NCBI GenBank assembly: GCA_030065195.1
Contig: JASJDE010000007.1
Coordinates: 1-37,885, forward strand
Direction of reading: 5' to 3'
Length of the DNA: 37,885 bases
From: Erythrobacter sp.
GTDB taxonomy: Bacteria; Pseudomonadota; Alphaproteobacteria; Sphingomonadales; Sphingomonadaceae
The translations under genes and the position numbers were made by a program. Shown here piece after piece: positions 1-7,578 of the stretch (position 1 is its first letter; each line of letters starts with the position of its first letter). Under the pieces are notes generated by a model that was not told where the DNA came from, did no database searches, and was given only the letters and a program-made list of their open reading frames with translations.

Positions 1-326
1 GCCGCGCCCGGCGTGTCTTCCACACCTTCAGGCAGTGGCACGCGGATCGAAACGACGTTGGGCGCACCGAATTCCTGGACGACGGGGGTCCCGTAGCCGA
101 GCCCCTCGACCATGCTGCGAAGCTCCGGCACCGGTGCCTGATCGCGCTGTTCGAAGGTCAGGCGAACTTCCTGACCGCCGGCGAAATCGACGCCGTAATT
201 CAGTCCGTTCGTGAACACCAATCCCCAACTCGCCACGACCAGCAGCATGCTCGCCACGAAAAACGGCAAGCGCAGTTTCAGGAACTTGATGTTGGTGTCG
301 GCGGGAACGAGTTTGAGCAGCTTCAT
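1..326 (-). CDS. secF: Protein translocase subunit SecF (partial, C-terminus beyond window)
   Basis: SecF pairs with SecD in the inner membrane and uses the proton-motive force to help complete Sec-dependent export. About 108 N-terminal residues are visible. They include a first membrane segment (about residues 19-39) followed by the family signature GVDFAGG at residues 45-51. The start is fixed by a strong Shine-Dalgarno (AAGGAGGG) just upstream of the ATG, inside the 13-base gap after secD. The gene runs off the left edge, so the remaining membrane helices are not seen. The order yajC-secD-secF on one strand is the standard operon. Confidence 0.95.
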   Translation of the reverse strand, partial: MKLLKLVPADTNIKFLKLRLPFFVASMLLVVASWGLVFTNGLNYGVDFAGGQEVRLTFEQRDQAPVPELRSMVEGLGYGTPVVQEFGAPNVVSIRVPLPEGVEDTPGA

Positions 327-339
327 GGATCGTCCCTCC

Positions 340-1938
340 TTATATGTTCACGTCGCTTGGGCGCGTCTTGCGCAGCCATCCGGCCGCCCACATACGGGTC
401 AGGGTGAGCGCCGTGAAAACGCTGGTCACAAGGCCGATGATCAGGACGACCGCAAACCCGCGAACCGGTCCGGAGCCGAACAGGAACAGCAGCACGCCAG
501 CGATGAAGTTGGTAATATTGGCGTCGTAAATCGCGCGGCTCGCTTCCTTGTAGCCGTTTTCGATCGCCGCAACCACGCGCCGTCCGCGCTTTCGCTCCTC
601 GCGGATGCGCTCGTTGATCAGGACGTTGGCGTCCACCGCCGCGCCGACTGTCAGCACGAAACCGGCGATACCGGGCAGTGTCAGCGTGGTGTTGAGTCCC
701 GCCATCAAGCCGAGCAGGATCAGCACGTTAAATAGCAATGCGACGGTGGCGTAGATGCCGAACCGGCCATAAGTCGCGATCATCAGTGCAATAACGGCCA
801 GCGAACCGATCAGCATCGCGATCATGCCACGCTCGATCGAGTCCTGCCCCAGCTCGGCCGAAACCGTGCGTTCCTCGATCACAGTCAGCGGAACGGGCAA
901 AGCGCCCGAGCGCAGCGAGATCGCCAGCGTGTTGGCGCTATCTGGCGTGAAACTGCCTGAAATCTGCGCTGCACCGCCGAGGATCGGCTCTTCGAAAACC
1001 GGCGCCGAAAGCACTTCGCCATCGAGAATGATCGCGAAACGCTGCCCCACATTCTCGGTGCTGAGCTTGGCGAACTTCTGCCCGCCCGGACCGTCGAACT
1101 GAATGCTGACGATGTTTTCGTTGGTCTCTGGATTTACCCCTGCCTGGGCGTTGGTGAGGCTGTCGCCGCGAATTCCGCCGAGCCGCTTGACCGCTTCGAA
1201 CTGACCGGCGCGCGGGCTGTCCGCAGCGTAGGGGAATATCTGGCTACCCGGTGGAGCGATGCCCGCTTCGACGTTCGTGATCAGGGCGTTGGTATCGACC
1301 AGCTTGAATTCGAGCTGCGCGGTCTGGCCGAGCAACGCCTTCAAGGCTTCGGGATCTTCGAGGCCGGGAACCTGGACCACGATCCGGGTGTCCCCCTGAC
1401 GAATGATCGTCGGCTCGCGCGTGCCGAGTTCGTCGATCCGGCGGCGAACCACTTCGGTTGCGCTCTCCATCGCGTCGTTGAGCGCGGAATCCAGCCCACT
1501 GTCGGTCGGCGTCAGCACCATGCGCTGTCCGTCGACTACGGTCAGGTCCCACTCGCGAACGAGGTTCTGCCCCTGCAACTGCGGTTCGAGCAGGCCGCGC
1601 GCGCGATCGACGTCGCTCGCCTCGTTGAGCAGGAAAGAGAGCCGCTCGTCCGCCGTCGAGACATCGCCGATGCGAATCCTCGGTTCGGCGTTCCGCATGA
1701 TCGAACGGACCGTCTCCTCCATATTTTCGAGGCGTTGCGCGCGAATATCTTCGGCCTCGGCTTCGAGCAGCAAGTGCGATCCGCCGGCAAGGTCGAGACC
1801 GAGATTGACCTGCGGCGACGGCAGCGCTTCGGGCCATTCAAAGCTTGTCGCGTTGAACAGCGACGGCATCGCGGCTGCCACTGCGACGAGCGTCAGCCCC
1901 CACAGCCAAATCTTTTTCCAGAGGGGAAATTCGAGCAT
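340..1938 (-). CDS. secD: Protein translocase subunit SecD
   Basis: The 532-residue product has the normal alphaproteobacterial SecD length. An N-terminal membrane helix (about 9-27) is followed by LGLDLAGG at residues 46-53, the SecD/SecF signature. A large periplasmic P1 region follows, then a C-terminal block of five membrane segments containing the conserved GAAVDANVLINERIREE stretch of the RND-type fold. It acts with SecF and YajC at the SecYEG channel to pull proteins into the periplasm. secF begins 13 bases after its stop with its own good ribosome-binding site, and yajC lies 55 bases upstream, so the three are probably co-transcribed. The SD of secD itself is weak. Confidence 0.97.
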   Translation of the reverse strand: MLEFPLWKKIWLWGLTLVAVAAAMPSLFNATSFEWPEALPSPQVNLGLDLAGGSHLLLEAEAEDIRAQRLENMEETVRSIMRNAEPRIRIGDVSTADERLSFLLNEASDVDRARGLLEPQLQGQNLVREWDLTVVDGQRMVLTPTDSGLDSALNDAMESATEVVRRRIDELGTREPTIIRQGDTRIVVQVPGLEDPEALKALLGQTAQLEFKLVDTNALITNVEAGIAPPGSQIFPYAADSPRAGQFEAVKRLGGIRGDSLTNAQAGVNPETNENIVSIQFDGPGGQKFAKLSTENVGQRFAIILDGEVLSAPVFEEPILGGAAQISGSFTPDSANTLAISLRSGALPVPLTVIEERTVSAELGQDSIERGMIAMLIGSLAVIALMIATYGRFGIYATVALLFNVLILLGLMAGLNTTLTLPGIAGFVLTVGAAVDANVLINERIREERKRGRRVVAAIENGYKEASRAIYDANITNFIAGVLLFLFGSGPVRGFAVVLIIGLVTSVFTALTLTRMWAAGWLRKTRPSDVNI

Positions 1939-1993
1939 CGAGTCTTATCTTTTTCCGATTGCCTGATGGAATGCCGCCGCGAGGACTGAGAGA

Positions 1994-2314
1994 TCAGTCG
2001 TTGGCCGCGGAACCGCCCGGCGGGATGACATCGCCAATCGTGTGCCGCACGGCCTTTACGCGTACGCCCTGCGCGAGGTCGATATGCACGTAATCGTCTT
2101 CGACCTTGGCAATCTTGCCGACGAGCCCGCCCTGGGTGACGACCTGGTCGCCCTTCTTCAGGCCGGCGACCTTTTCCTGGTGTTCCTTCTGCCGCTTCAT
2201 TTGCGGCCGGATGATGAGGAACCAGAAGATCACCACCATGCCGACAATCGGCAGCCAGTTGAGCCATCCCGGGGGTGCTGCGCCCGCCCCTGCGGCTGCG
2301 AGTATGTCTAACAT
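1994..2314 (-). CDS. yajC: Preprotein translocase accessory subunit YajC
   Basis: A 106-residue small membrane protein. One hydrophobic helix at about residues 18-38 (NWLPIVGMVVIFWFLIIRP) is followed by the typical QMKRQKEHQ basic stretch. A soluble domain then contains GDQVVTQGGLVGKI, the YajC family core. YajC associates with SecDF. It is the first gene of the yajC-secD-secF run and reads from ATG 2314. The 226 bases between it and the tRNA-Pro gene should hold its promoter. No convincing -35/-10 pair was identified there. Confidence 0.95.
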   Translation of the reverse strand: MLDILAAAGAGAAPPGWLNWLPIVGMVVIFWFLIIRPQMKRQKEHQEKVAGLKKGDQVVTQGGLVGKIAKVEDDYVHIDLAQGVRVKAVRHTIGDVIPPGGSAAND

Positions 2315-2528
2315 CGTGTCGTTTGCCCGTAGAAAATCGAAAATTCGTCGGCGATTGCGAACGGGGTTTGCCGCCGCTCAAACGGCTTCGCTCCCCGCCC
2401 ATCATCGTTCAAGTGGGCGCGGTTAGCAGCAATGCAAGTGCCCCGCAATCGCGCCCGACCTGCCCATACCCCAAGAAACCTGAACCAATGCCGCTTGCAT
2501 GGCCGAACCCTGCACCGTATAGGCGCGC

Positions 2529-2629
2529 CTCCACTGGATACGGGAAGTAGCGCAGCCTGGTAGCGCATCACACTGGGGGTGTGGGGGTCGCAGGTTCGAA
2601 TCCTGTCTTCCCGACCAGTGGAGTTTTTT
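2529..2629 (+). other. Extended leader-trailer stem around tRNA-Pro(GGG), ending in a T-run
   Basis: CTCCACTGG at 2529-2537 and CCAGTGGAG at 2615-2623 are perfect reverse complements flanking the tRNA and would stack beyond the acceptor stem, with ATA (2538-2540) unpaired. TTTTTT at 2624-2629 follows immediately. The arrangement would hide the CCA end in the precursor and could serve as a Rho-independent terminator. The pairing is seen in the sequence; the function is inferred. Confidence 0.6.
2541..2617 (+). tRNA. tRNA-Pro (anticodon GGG)
   Basis: A 77-base cloverleaf with acceptor stem CGGGAAG/CTTCCCG, D arm AGCGCAGCCTGGTAGCGCA, anticodon loop CTGGGGG (anticodon GGG), T arm around GGTTCGAATCC, and an encoded CCA end. 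A 9-base leader segment at 2529-2537 (CTCCACTGG) is exactly complementary to 2615-2623 (CCAGTGGAG), which contains the CCA. A T6 run at 2624-2629 follows, so the trailer also looks like a terminator. Confidence 0.97.
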
Positions 2630-2754
2630 CGGAGAATGCACGCGGTCACCTATGCTATGGGCTTGTCGCAGGTCGGCCGCGTCGAGTCTGGTGCGTTGCG
2701 GCGACGAGCAACTGCAATTCCCGAGAGGACAAAACAGTCGTCCCGACCAGTGGA
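2609..2754 (+). repeat. Partial duplication of the tRNA-Pro 3' end
   Basis: TCCCGACCAGTGGA occurs at 2609-2622, across the tRNA 3' end and trailer, and again at 2741-2754. With one mismatch the match extends to 18 bases: GTCTTCCCGACCAGTGGA at 2605-2622 and GTCGTCCCGACCAGTGGA at 2737-2754. A direct repeat of a tRNA 3' end is what tRNA-targeting integrases leave behind. Only about 120 bases separate the copies and no integrase is present, so at most this is a scar. Confidence 0.55.
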
Positions 2755-2781
2755 ACGTTCGTCGAATAGTCCGCGCCCTCG

Positions 2782-2797
2782 CTTGCTTATGAGCAAG
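2782..2797. promoter_or_regulatory. Inverted repeat upstream of the TonB-dependent receptor
   Basis: CTTGCT-TATG-AGCAAG is a perfect 6-base inverted repeat with a 4-base centre, 47 bases before the receptor start. The palindrome GATCGATC follows at 2799-2806. It could be an operator or a short hairpin. No regulator can be assigned from the sequence. Confidence 0.3.
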
Positions 2798-2844
2798 GAT
2801 CGATCAAGGGCCTGCACGGAACTTGCGCGGGACGAAGGCGTATA

Positions 2845-5049
2845 TTGCAGCTTATGGGCCGTGAGCACCTCCTGATTTCAGCCGTAACTGTGGTCCTTGC
2901 CGCAGTACCCGCCGCTGCGCAGGACCCGGAACCTTTGGAGTTTCCCGGGCCGGAACAGGTCGACGATCCGCTTCCCAACCGCACGACCGACAATGTTCGC
3001 CTCGACGAGATGGACCCTTCTGCGGCGCCTCCTTTGGCCGATAGCACCGATGATGTTGTTCGGGAGCAAGCGGTATCCGCTTCGACACGCCGCACCTTCG
3101 CTCCCGCCGATTTTGAGCGGTTCGCGCCGCGCAGCGCTCTCGACATGGCACAGCAGATCCCCGGCTTTTCGATTCGCGAGAACGACGGCGAGCGAGGCCT
3201 CGGCCAAGCGAACACCAACGTCATCATCAATGGCCAGCGCATCTCGGGAAAGTCCAACGGTCCGATCGCCGCGCTCGGTCGCATCCCTGCCGAAGAGGTC
3301 GTCCGGCTCGAAATCGTCGACGGTGCCAGCCTCGATATCGGCGGATTGACCGGACAGGTGCTCAACGTCGTCACCAATTCGACCGGCGGCATTGCCGGCC
3401 AATTCCGCTACTCGGCCGAATGGCGCTCTTCGGGCGTACCGTTTCGCTGGGGTGACGGGCAGGTCTCGCTTGCCGGCGGCGGCGACAAGACCGAATGGAC
3501 GCTCAGCTTCGAGAACGATTCCGGGCGACGTGGCGATGCCGGGATCGAACGCGTTTTCGATGCCGACGACCTGTTGATCGACACCCGCCTGGAGCAATCG
3601 AATTTCAACTCGGATCGCCCGACCCTGTCGGGCTCCTATGCGCGCACGGCCGACAACGGAAACGTCCTGAACCTGACCGGGCAGTTGCAAGGCTTCATTT
3701 TCCGCGAGCGTGAAGATTCGGAACGCAGCGGCGTCATCGATCCGATCGACCGACTGCGAACGTTTCGCGCTCGCGAAGACGAATACAATTTCGAGATCGG
3801 CGCCGATTACAGTTTCGCTTTCGGCCCCGGCCAATTGAAGTTGATCGGCTATCACCGCTACGAAGACAGCCCAACGGTCGCGCGCGTCATCACCGAATTC
3901 GCCGACGGCAGCGCATCGGAGGGATCCCGATTCACCCGCGACGCCGACGAGGCCGAAACGATCCTTCGCGCCGAGTACACCTTCCCAGCCTTCGGAGGAG
4001 ACCTGCAGTTGGCCGTCGAGGGCGTTCGCAATTTTCTCGACATCACGTCCGAGTTCGAAGAGCTCGACGCGAATGGCGTCCTGCAACCGGTCGAGTTCGA
4101 CGGCGCGACCGCGAGGGTTGACGAAGATCGCGGAGAAGCGAGCGCTACCTACAGCCGTGCGCTGTCGAGCGCGCTGCAATTGCAGGCATCGATCGGCGCG
4201 GAATACTCCCAGATCAGCCAGACCGGAGCGGACGGACAGACTCGCGATTTCTGGCGTCCGTTTGGCTTCGTTTCGCTCGATTGGAACGCCAATCCCACGC
4301 TCAACCTGTCGGGCCGGATCGAGCGCCAGGTCGGGCAGCTCAACTTCTTCGATTTCATCGCCTCGACCAACCTCGATCAGGATCGGGTCAACGTCACCAA
4401 TGCCAATCTGGTGCCGCCGCAAAGCTGGCTGTTCGAGATCGAAGCGACCCAGAGCTTCGGCGATCTCGGTTCAATCAACTTGCGCGGGTTTTACGAAGAT
4501 ATCAGCAATATCGTCGACCAGATCCCGATCGAAGGCGGCGGACAGGCACCGGGCAATATCGATTCAGCTTCGATCTACGGGCTGGAAGGCGAATTGACCG
4601 TCCTGTTCGATCCACTCGGCATCCGGGGCCTGCGGCTCGATTCCGAATTTTCGTGGTCCGAAAGCGAAGTGCTCGATCCCTTGCTAGGCACACCGCGAGA
4701 GATCTCCGGAAACGAGTTCGTTGAAGTTGAAGTTGAGCTGCGACAGGACTTCTTCGGAACGCCTTGGGCGATCGGCGGCTTCTGGCGTTACGACGAGCAG
4801 CGGCCCCGAGTCCGGCTCGACGAAGTGTTCCAGCGGCTGAACCCACCGGGATTCCTGCGCCTCTTTGTCGAACACAAGGATGTCTTCGGTATGACCGCGC
4901 GCTTCCGGGTGGCCAACCTGCTCGATCGCGACAACCGACTTGATCGGACGATTTTCCTCGACCGTGCGGCGGGCATCGTCGACTTCCGCGAAGACCGCGA
5001 TCGCCAGTTCGGGACGATCTTCTCGTTCGATCTGGAAGGCTCGTTCTAG
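2845..5049 (+). CDS. TonB-dependent outer-membrane receptor
   Basis: The product has 734 residues if it starts at TTG 2845, which has GAAGG six bases upstream. The in-frame ATG at 2854 is the alternative. An N-terminal signal peptide ends near AAAQ. A linker and a plug domain follow (about residues 85-185, with SALDMAQQIPGFSIRE, NVIINGQRISGKS and EEVVRLEIVDGAS). The rest is barrel-like alternating sequence ending in a C-terminal Phe, the usual signal for outer-membrane barrel assembly. Such receptors import large or scarce ligands using TonB energy. The ligand is not evident, and no TonB, ExbB or transport partner lies nearby. A canonical TonB box was not recognised. The closest kin are probably the CarO-less TBDRs of sphingomonads, but that is a guess. 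Confidence 0.85.
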   Translation: MQLMGREHLLISAVTVVLAAVPAAAQDPEPLEFPGPEQVDDPLPNRTTDNVRLDEMDPSAAPPLADSTDDVVREQAVSASTRRTFAPADFERFAPRSALDMAQQIPGFSIRENDGERGLGQANTNVIINGQRISGKSNGPIAALGRIPAEEVVRLEIVDGASLDIGGLTGQVLNVVTNSTGGIAGQFRYSAEWRSSGVPFRWGDGQVSLAGGGDKTEWTLSFENDSGRRGDAGIERVFDADDLLIDTRLEQSNFNSDRPTLSGSYARTADNGNVLNLTGQLQGFIFREREDSERSGVIDPIDRLRTFRAREDEYNFEIGADYSFAFGPGQLKLIGYHRYEDSPTVARVITEFADGSASEGSRFTRDADEAETILRAEYTFPAFGGDLQLAVEGVRNFLDITSEFEELDANGVLQPVEFDGATARVDEDRGEASATYSRALSSALQLQASIGAEYSQISQTGADGQTRDFWRPFGFVSLDWNANPTLNLSGRIERQVGQLNFFDFIASTNLDQDRVNVTNANLVPPQSWLFEIEATQSFGDLGSINLRGFYEDISNIVDQIPIEGGGQAPGNIDSASIYGLEGELTVLFDPLGIRGLRLDSEFSWSESEVLDPLLGTPREISGNEFVEVEVELRQDFFGTPWAIGGFWRYDEQRPRVRLDEVFQRLNPPGFLRLFVEHKDVFGMTARFRVANLLDRDNRLDRTIFLDRAAGIVDFREDRDRQFGTIFSFDLEGSF

Positions 5050-5106
5050 CACCGCCTTGCGCCTGCGCGTCCCCGCGCCTAACCGCTGGCGCGAGAGGAT
5101 GTAACG

Positions 5107-5982
5107 ATGACCCTACGCATGCGGAGCTGGTTGTTCGCTCCAGGCGACAGCGCCAAGAAGATGGGCAAGGCGATTGCCAGCGACGCCGACATTGCATTGC
5201 TCGACCTAGAAGATTCGGTGGTGCCCGAGAACAAGGCCCCGGCACGCGAAACTGTAGTGCAGGCGTTGGGCGAAGCGACCGATCGCGCACGGGTCTGGGT
5301 GCGGATCAATCCCTTGTCGGGAGGCTGGACCGAAGCCGATCTCGATGCAGTGGTACCGGCCGCGCCCGGCGGGGTATTCCTTCCCAAGGCGGAAGGCGGA
5401 CACGACGTCGAACGCCTCGATGCAATGCTGACGCAGCGCGAAATGGCGGCGGGGTTGCCGGTTGGTTCGATCAAGGTTGCCGCGCTCGTCACCGAAACCG
5501 CGGCGGCGATGTTCACGACCGGTACCTATGACGGCGCGCCGCGACTGGTGGCGATGAGCTGGGGCGCGGAGGACCTTTCAAGCGAACTTGGCGCCAGCGA
5601 ACAGCGCGGGCCGGACGGCGAATACACCCATGTCTACGAGATGGCGCGCAGCCTGTGCCTTCTCGGTGCGGTCAAGGCGGGGGTCGCTCCGATCGAGACC
5701 GTGCAGCCCGAATTCCGCGACCTCGAAGCGCTCGAAACCCGCGCACGCCGCGTCCGTGCGCAGGGCTTTCGCGGAATGCTCGCGATCCATCCTGCGCAAA
5801 TTGCCCCGATCAACGCCGCCTTTACGCCCAGTGCGGGAGAGATCGCCCGTGCCAAATCGGTGGTGCAGGCTTTTGCCGACAATCCCGGCGCCGGGACAGT
5901 GGCGATGGACGGGAACATGCTCGACCGCCCGCATCTGGCGCTTGCGCAGCGCCTGCTGGCGGAAGTCGATGAGGCCGATTAG
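5107..5982 (+). CDS. CitE-like CoA-ester lyase (HpcH/HpaI aldolase family)
   Basis: The 291-residue product has the TIM-barrel CitE family pattern. It opens with RSWLFAPGDSAKKMGKA, then DIALLDLEDSV near residue 30, the metal-ligand stretch LVTETAAAMF, the motif SWGAEDLSSELGA, and the C-terminal block MLAIHPAQIAPINAAF. Relatives split or hydrolyse acyl-CoA compounds such as malyl-CoA, methylmalyl-CoA or citramalyl-CoA. No citrate-lyase alpha or gamma subunits are near, so it is not part of a citrate lyase complex. The ATG at 5107 has GAGGAT seven bases upstream. It begins 57 bases after the receptor gene. Exact substrate unknown. Confidence 0.88.
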   Translation: MTLRMRSWLFAPGDSAKKMGKAIASDADIALLDLEDSVVPENKAPARETVVQALGEATDRARVWVRINPLSGGWTEADLDAVVPAAPGGVFLPKAEGGHDVERLDAMLTQREMAAGLPVGSIKVAALVTETAAAMFTTGTYDGAPRLVAMSWGAEDLSSELGASEQRGPDGEYTHVYEMARSLCLLGAVKAGVAPIETVQPEFRDLEALETRARRVRAQGFRGMLAIHPAQIAPINAAFTPSAGEIARAKSVVQAFADNPGAGTVAMDGNMLDRPHLALAQRLLAEVDEAD

Positions 5983-6051
5983 GTAATGTCATTTTCCTAC
6001 ATTGACCTATTTGGTTATCTTTTGGTCGACTCGGCAACAGGAGCGGATCAA

Positions 6052-6465
6052 ATGGGTATTCTCGACACGCTGATCGGACCGATCACTTCGATCATCGATA
6101 AGATCATCCCCGACAAGGAAGCGCGCGCGAAAGCCAAGCTCGAACTGCTAAAGCTCGAAGGCACGCAGGAAATGCAGATGATCGAAGCGCGCCTGCAGGC
6201 GATCGTCGCCGAAGCGAATTCGCGGGACCCCTGGACCAGCCGCGCACGCCCCAGCTTTCTCTATGTGATGTATGCGATGATCCTGTGGGCGCTGCCGATG
6301 GGCATACTGGCCGCCTTCAATCCCGGCGCGGCGAACGAAATCGCCAGCGGGATGAACGCCTATCTCAACGGCCTGCCGGAGCCGCTCTACGCTTTGTTCG
6401 GGACGGGCTATCTCGGCTACACAGCCGCGCGGCAATGGGGCAAGGTCAAGGGCGTCGAGAAGTAA
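6052..6465 (+). CDS. 3TM holin-type protein (GTA_holin_3TM-like)
   Basis: A 137-residue protein. The N-terminal amphipathic half is GILDTLIGPITSIIDKIIPD followed by a charged helix with KLELLKLEGTQEMQM. Then come SRDPWTSRARPSFLYVMYAMILW and a second hydrophobic segment near the C-terminus (LYALFGTGYLGYTAARQWGK). This order is that of the 3TM holins linked to phages and gene-transfer agents. The start is ATG 6052, with AGGAG seven to eight bases upstream; the in-frame ATG at 5986 lacks such a site. No lysin, capsid or other phage gene is nearby, so it is an orphan. In cells it may permeabilise or simply sit in the inner membrane. Confidence 0.75.
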   Translation: MGILDTLIGPITSIIDKIIPDKEARAKAKLELLKLEGTQEMQMIEARLQAIVAEANSRDPWTSRARPSFLYVMYAMILWALPMGILAAFNPGAANEIASGMNAYLNGLPEPLYALFGTGYLGYTAARQWGKVKGVEK

Positions 6466-6474
6466 TTCTCGCGA

Positions 6475-6798
6475 CTACTGGATCGACGCACACTTGATGC
6501 ATCGCGTTGCGATCGGGCGCGCACGCAGTCGCTCAAGTCCGATATCCGCTCCGCAATTGGCGCAGGTTCCATAGGTCCCGTTCTCGATACGGCTCAGGGC
6601 AAACCGGATCTGCCGGATTTCGGCGCGCAAGACATCATCGATTCCCTCCAGCGCCTCGTCATCGGCAAGGTCGATCGCCTGTTCGCTGAAATCGGCTTCG
6701 AGCGGATGTCGCAGGTCCTCTTCGATATCCTCGGCACGCTCAAGCAGGTCCGACATGCGTGCTTCAAGCGTCGCGGTCATTTCAGTGTAGTCGTTCAT
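6475..6798 (-). CDS. TraR/DksA family C4 zinc-finger protein
   Basis: A 107-residue protein. A helical coiled-coil region rich in Glu and Asp (about 5-70) is followed by the C4 zinc finger: CANC near residues 82-85 and CIKC near residues 100-103, with ENGTYGTCANCGADI as the family hallmark. DksA-like proteins insert their coiled coil into the RNA polymerase secondary channel. This short form lacks the full DksA N-terminus and its regulatory role is unproven. A strong SD (CAGGAG) precedes the ATG by about eight bases. It lies downstream of the hsp20 gene on the same strand and probably belongs to the same stress-response unit. Confidence 0.85.
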   Translation of the reverse strand: MNDYTEMTATLEARMSDLLERAEDIEEDLRHPLEADFSEQAIDLADDEALEGIDDVLRAEIRQIRFALSRIENGTYGTCANCGADIGLERLRARPIATRCIKCASIQ

Positions 6799-6863
6799 GA
6801 GATGTCTCCTGCCAGTCAGCCGGGGAACCGGCCCTCGGTGTCGTTTGCCGGTTCCCGGCGGGT

Positions 6864-7292
6864 TCAGCCGACGGCGATCTTCTTCTTCGCTTCCTGCGCC
6901 GCCTTGGGGAGTTCGAGCACTAGTATTCCGTCCTCGTAGCGCGCGGTGGCATCCTCGATCGACACTTCCGCCGGTAGCGAAATGCTCCGCTGGACCGCAC
7001 CGTAGTAGCGCTCGGAGTGGATGACTTTGTCATTCTCCTGGTCGGCATCGTATTGCGAGACTTCGGCGGAAATCGTCAGGACATTGTTGTCGACCGAAAT
7101 GTCGAGATCGTCCTTCCTTACGCCGGGCACTTCTGCATGGACGATCAGCGTATCGCCGTTTTCCTTGACGTCGATCTTGATCTTGCTCGGTGCCGGCAGG
7201 GGGTCGCCGTGCAGCGGAGCGATCGAATATCCCAGCGGGAAATCCTGAAACAACTCGTCGAACAGACTGCGGCGAGCGGGGAGTTTGGCCAT
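6864..7292 (-). CDS. Small heat-shock protein, Hsp20/alpha-crystallin family
   Basis: A 142-residue product from ATG 7292. The upstream ATG at 7304 contains within its first codons the GGAGG that best serves as SD for the later start, so 7292 is preferred. The alpha-crystallin domain spans about residues 38-138, with IDVKENGDTLIVHAEVPGVRKDDLDI, NNVLTISAE, and the closing GILVLELPKA. The I-x-I/V tail is represented by the C-terminal KKIAVG. Such proteins hold unfolding proteins in the cytoplasm. A promoter with an FNR/FixK-like box lies just upstream. The DksA-like gene follows 65 bases downstream. Confidence 0.93.
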   Translation of the reverse strand: MAKLPARRSLFDELFQDFPLGYSIAPLHGDPLPAPSKIKIDVKENGDTLIVHAEVPGVRKDDLDISVDNNVLTISAEVSQYDADQENDKVIHSERYYGAVQRSISLPAEVSIEDATARYEDGILVLELPKAAQEAKKKIAVG

Positions 7293-7327
7293 CATGTCCT
7301 CCATTCTTAAGCGTTTGGTGAAGCCCG

Positions 7328-7369
7328 ATAGTGGGGCAACGACCCGTTCGGTTCATTGACGGAGATCAA
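7328..7369 (-). promoter_or_regulatory. FNR/FixK-like box and -10 element upstream of hsp20
   Basis: TTGACGGAGATCAA (plus strand, 7356-7369) fits the CRP/FNR half-site pattern TTGAC/T-N4-A/GTCAA with only one departure from the TTGAT-N4-ATCAA consensus. On the minus strand CACTAT at 7328-7333 can act as -10. If transcription starts near 7321, the box is centred at -41.5, the classic class II activator position, leaving a short leader with the GGAGG of hsp20. Box and spacing are seen; regulation is inferred. Confidence 0.55.
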
Positions 7370-7578
7370 TTTCGTGTATCGGCGTAGCCACCGATGGAAG
7401 CGCTCGCGCTCGATCCGGCGGCTTCCATCCGCCGTTCGGCATTGGCTGCCTCGGTTGACTGGCTGACCGCAAATGGCACGTGGGAAGGAAGGAAGATTGG
7501 ACCTGTTTCGAGTGCCGAAGGACTTGGGCCCTGGGCGCAACGGTTGAACTTGAAACGCCTTCTTGCGAAAGTTCGTTC

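Noticed and set aside
2878-4422. Long minus-strand open frame of about 514 codons opposite the TonB-dependent receptor
   Set aside because: It is a reading-frame shadow in G+C-rich DNA. The plus strand has a clear signal peptide, plug and barrel, while the antisense translation has no recognisable domain or start signal.
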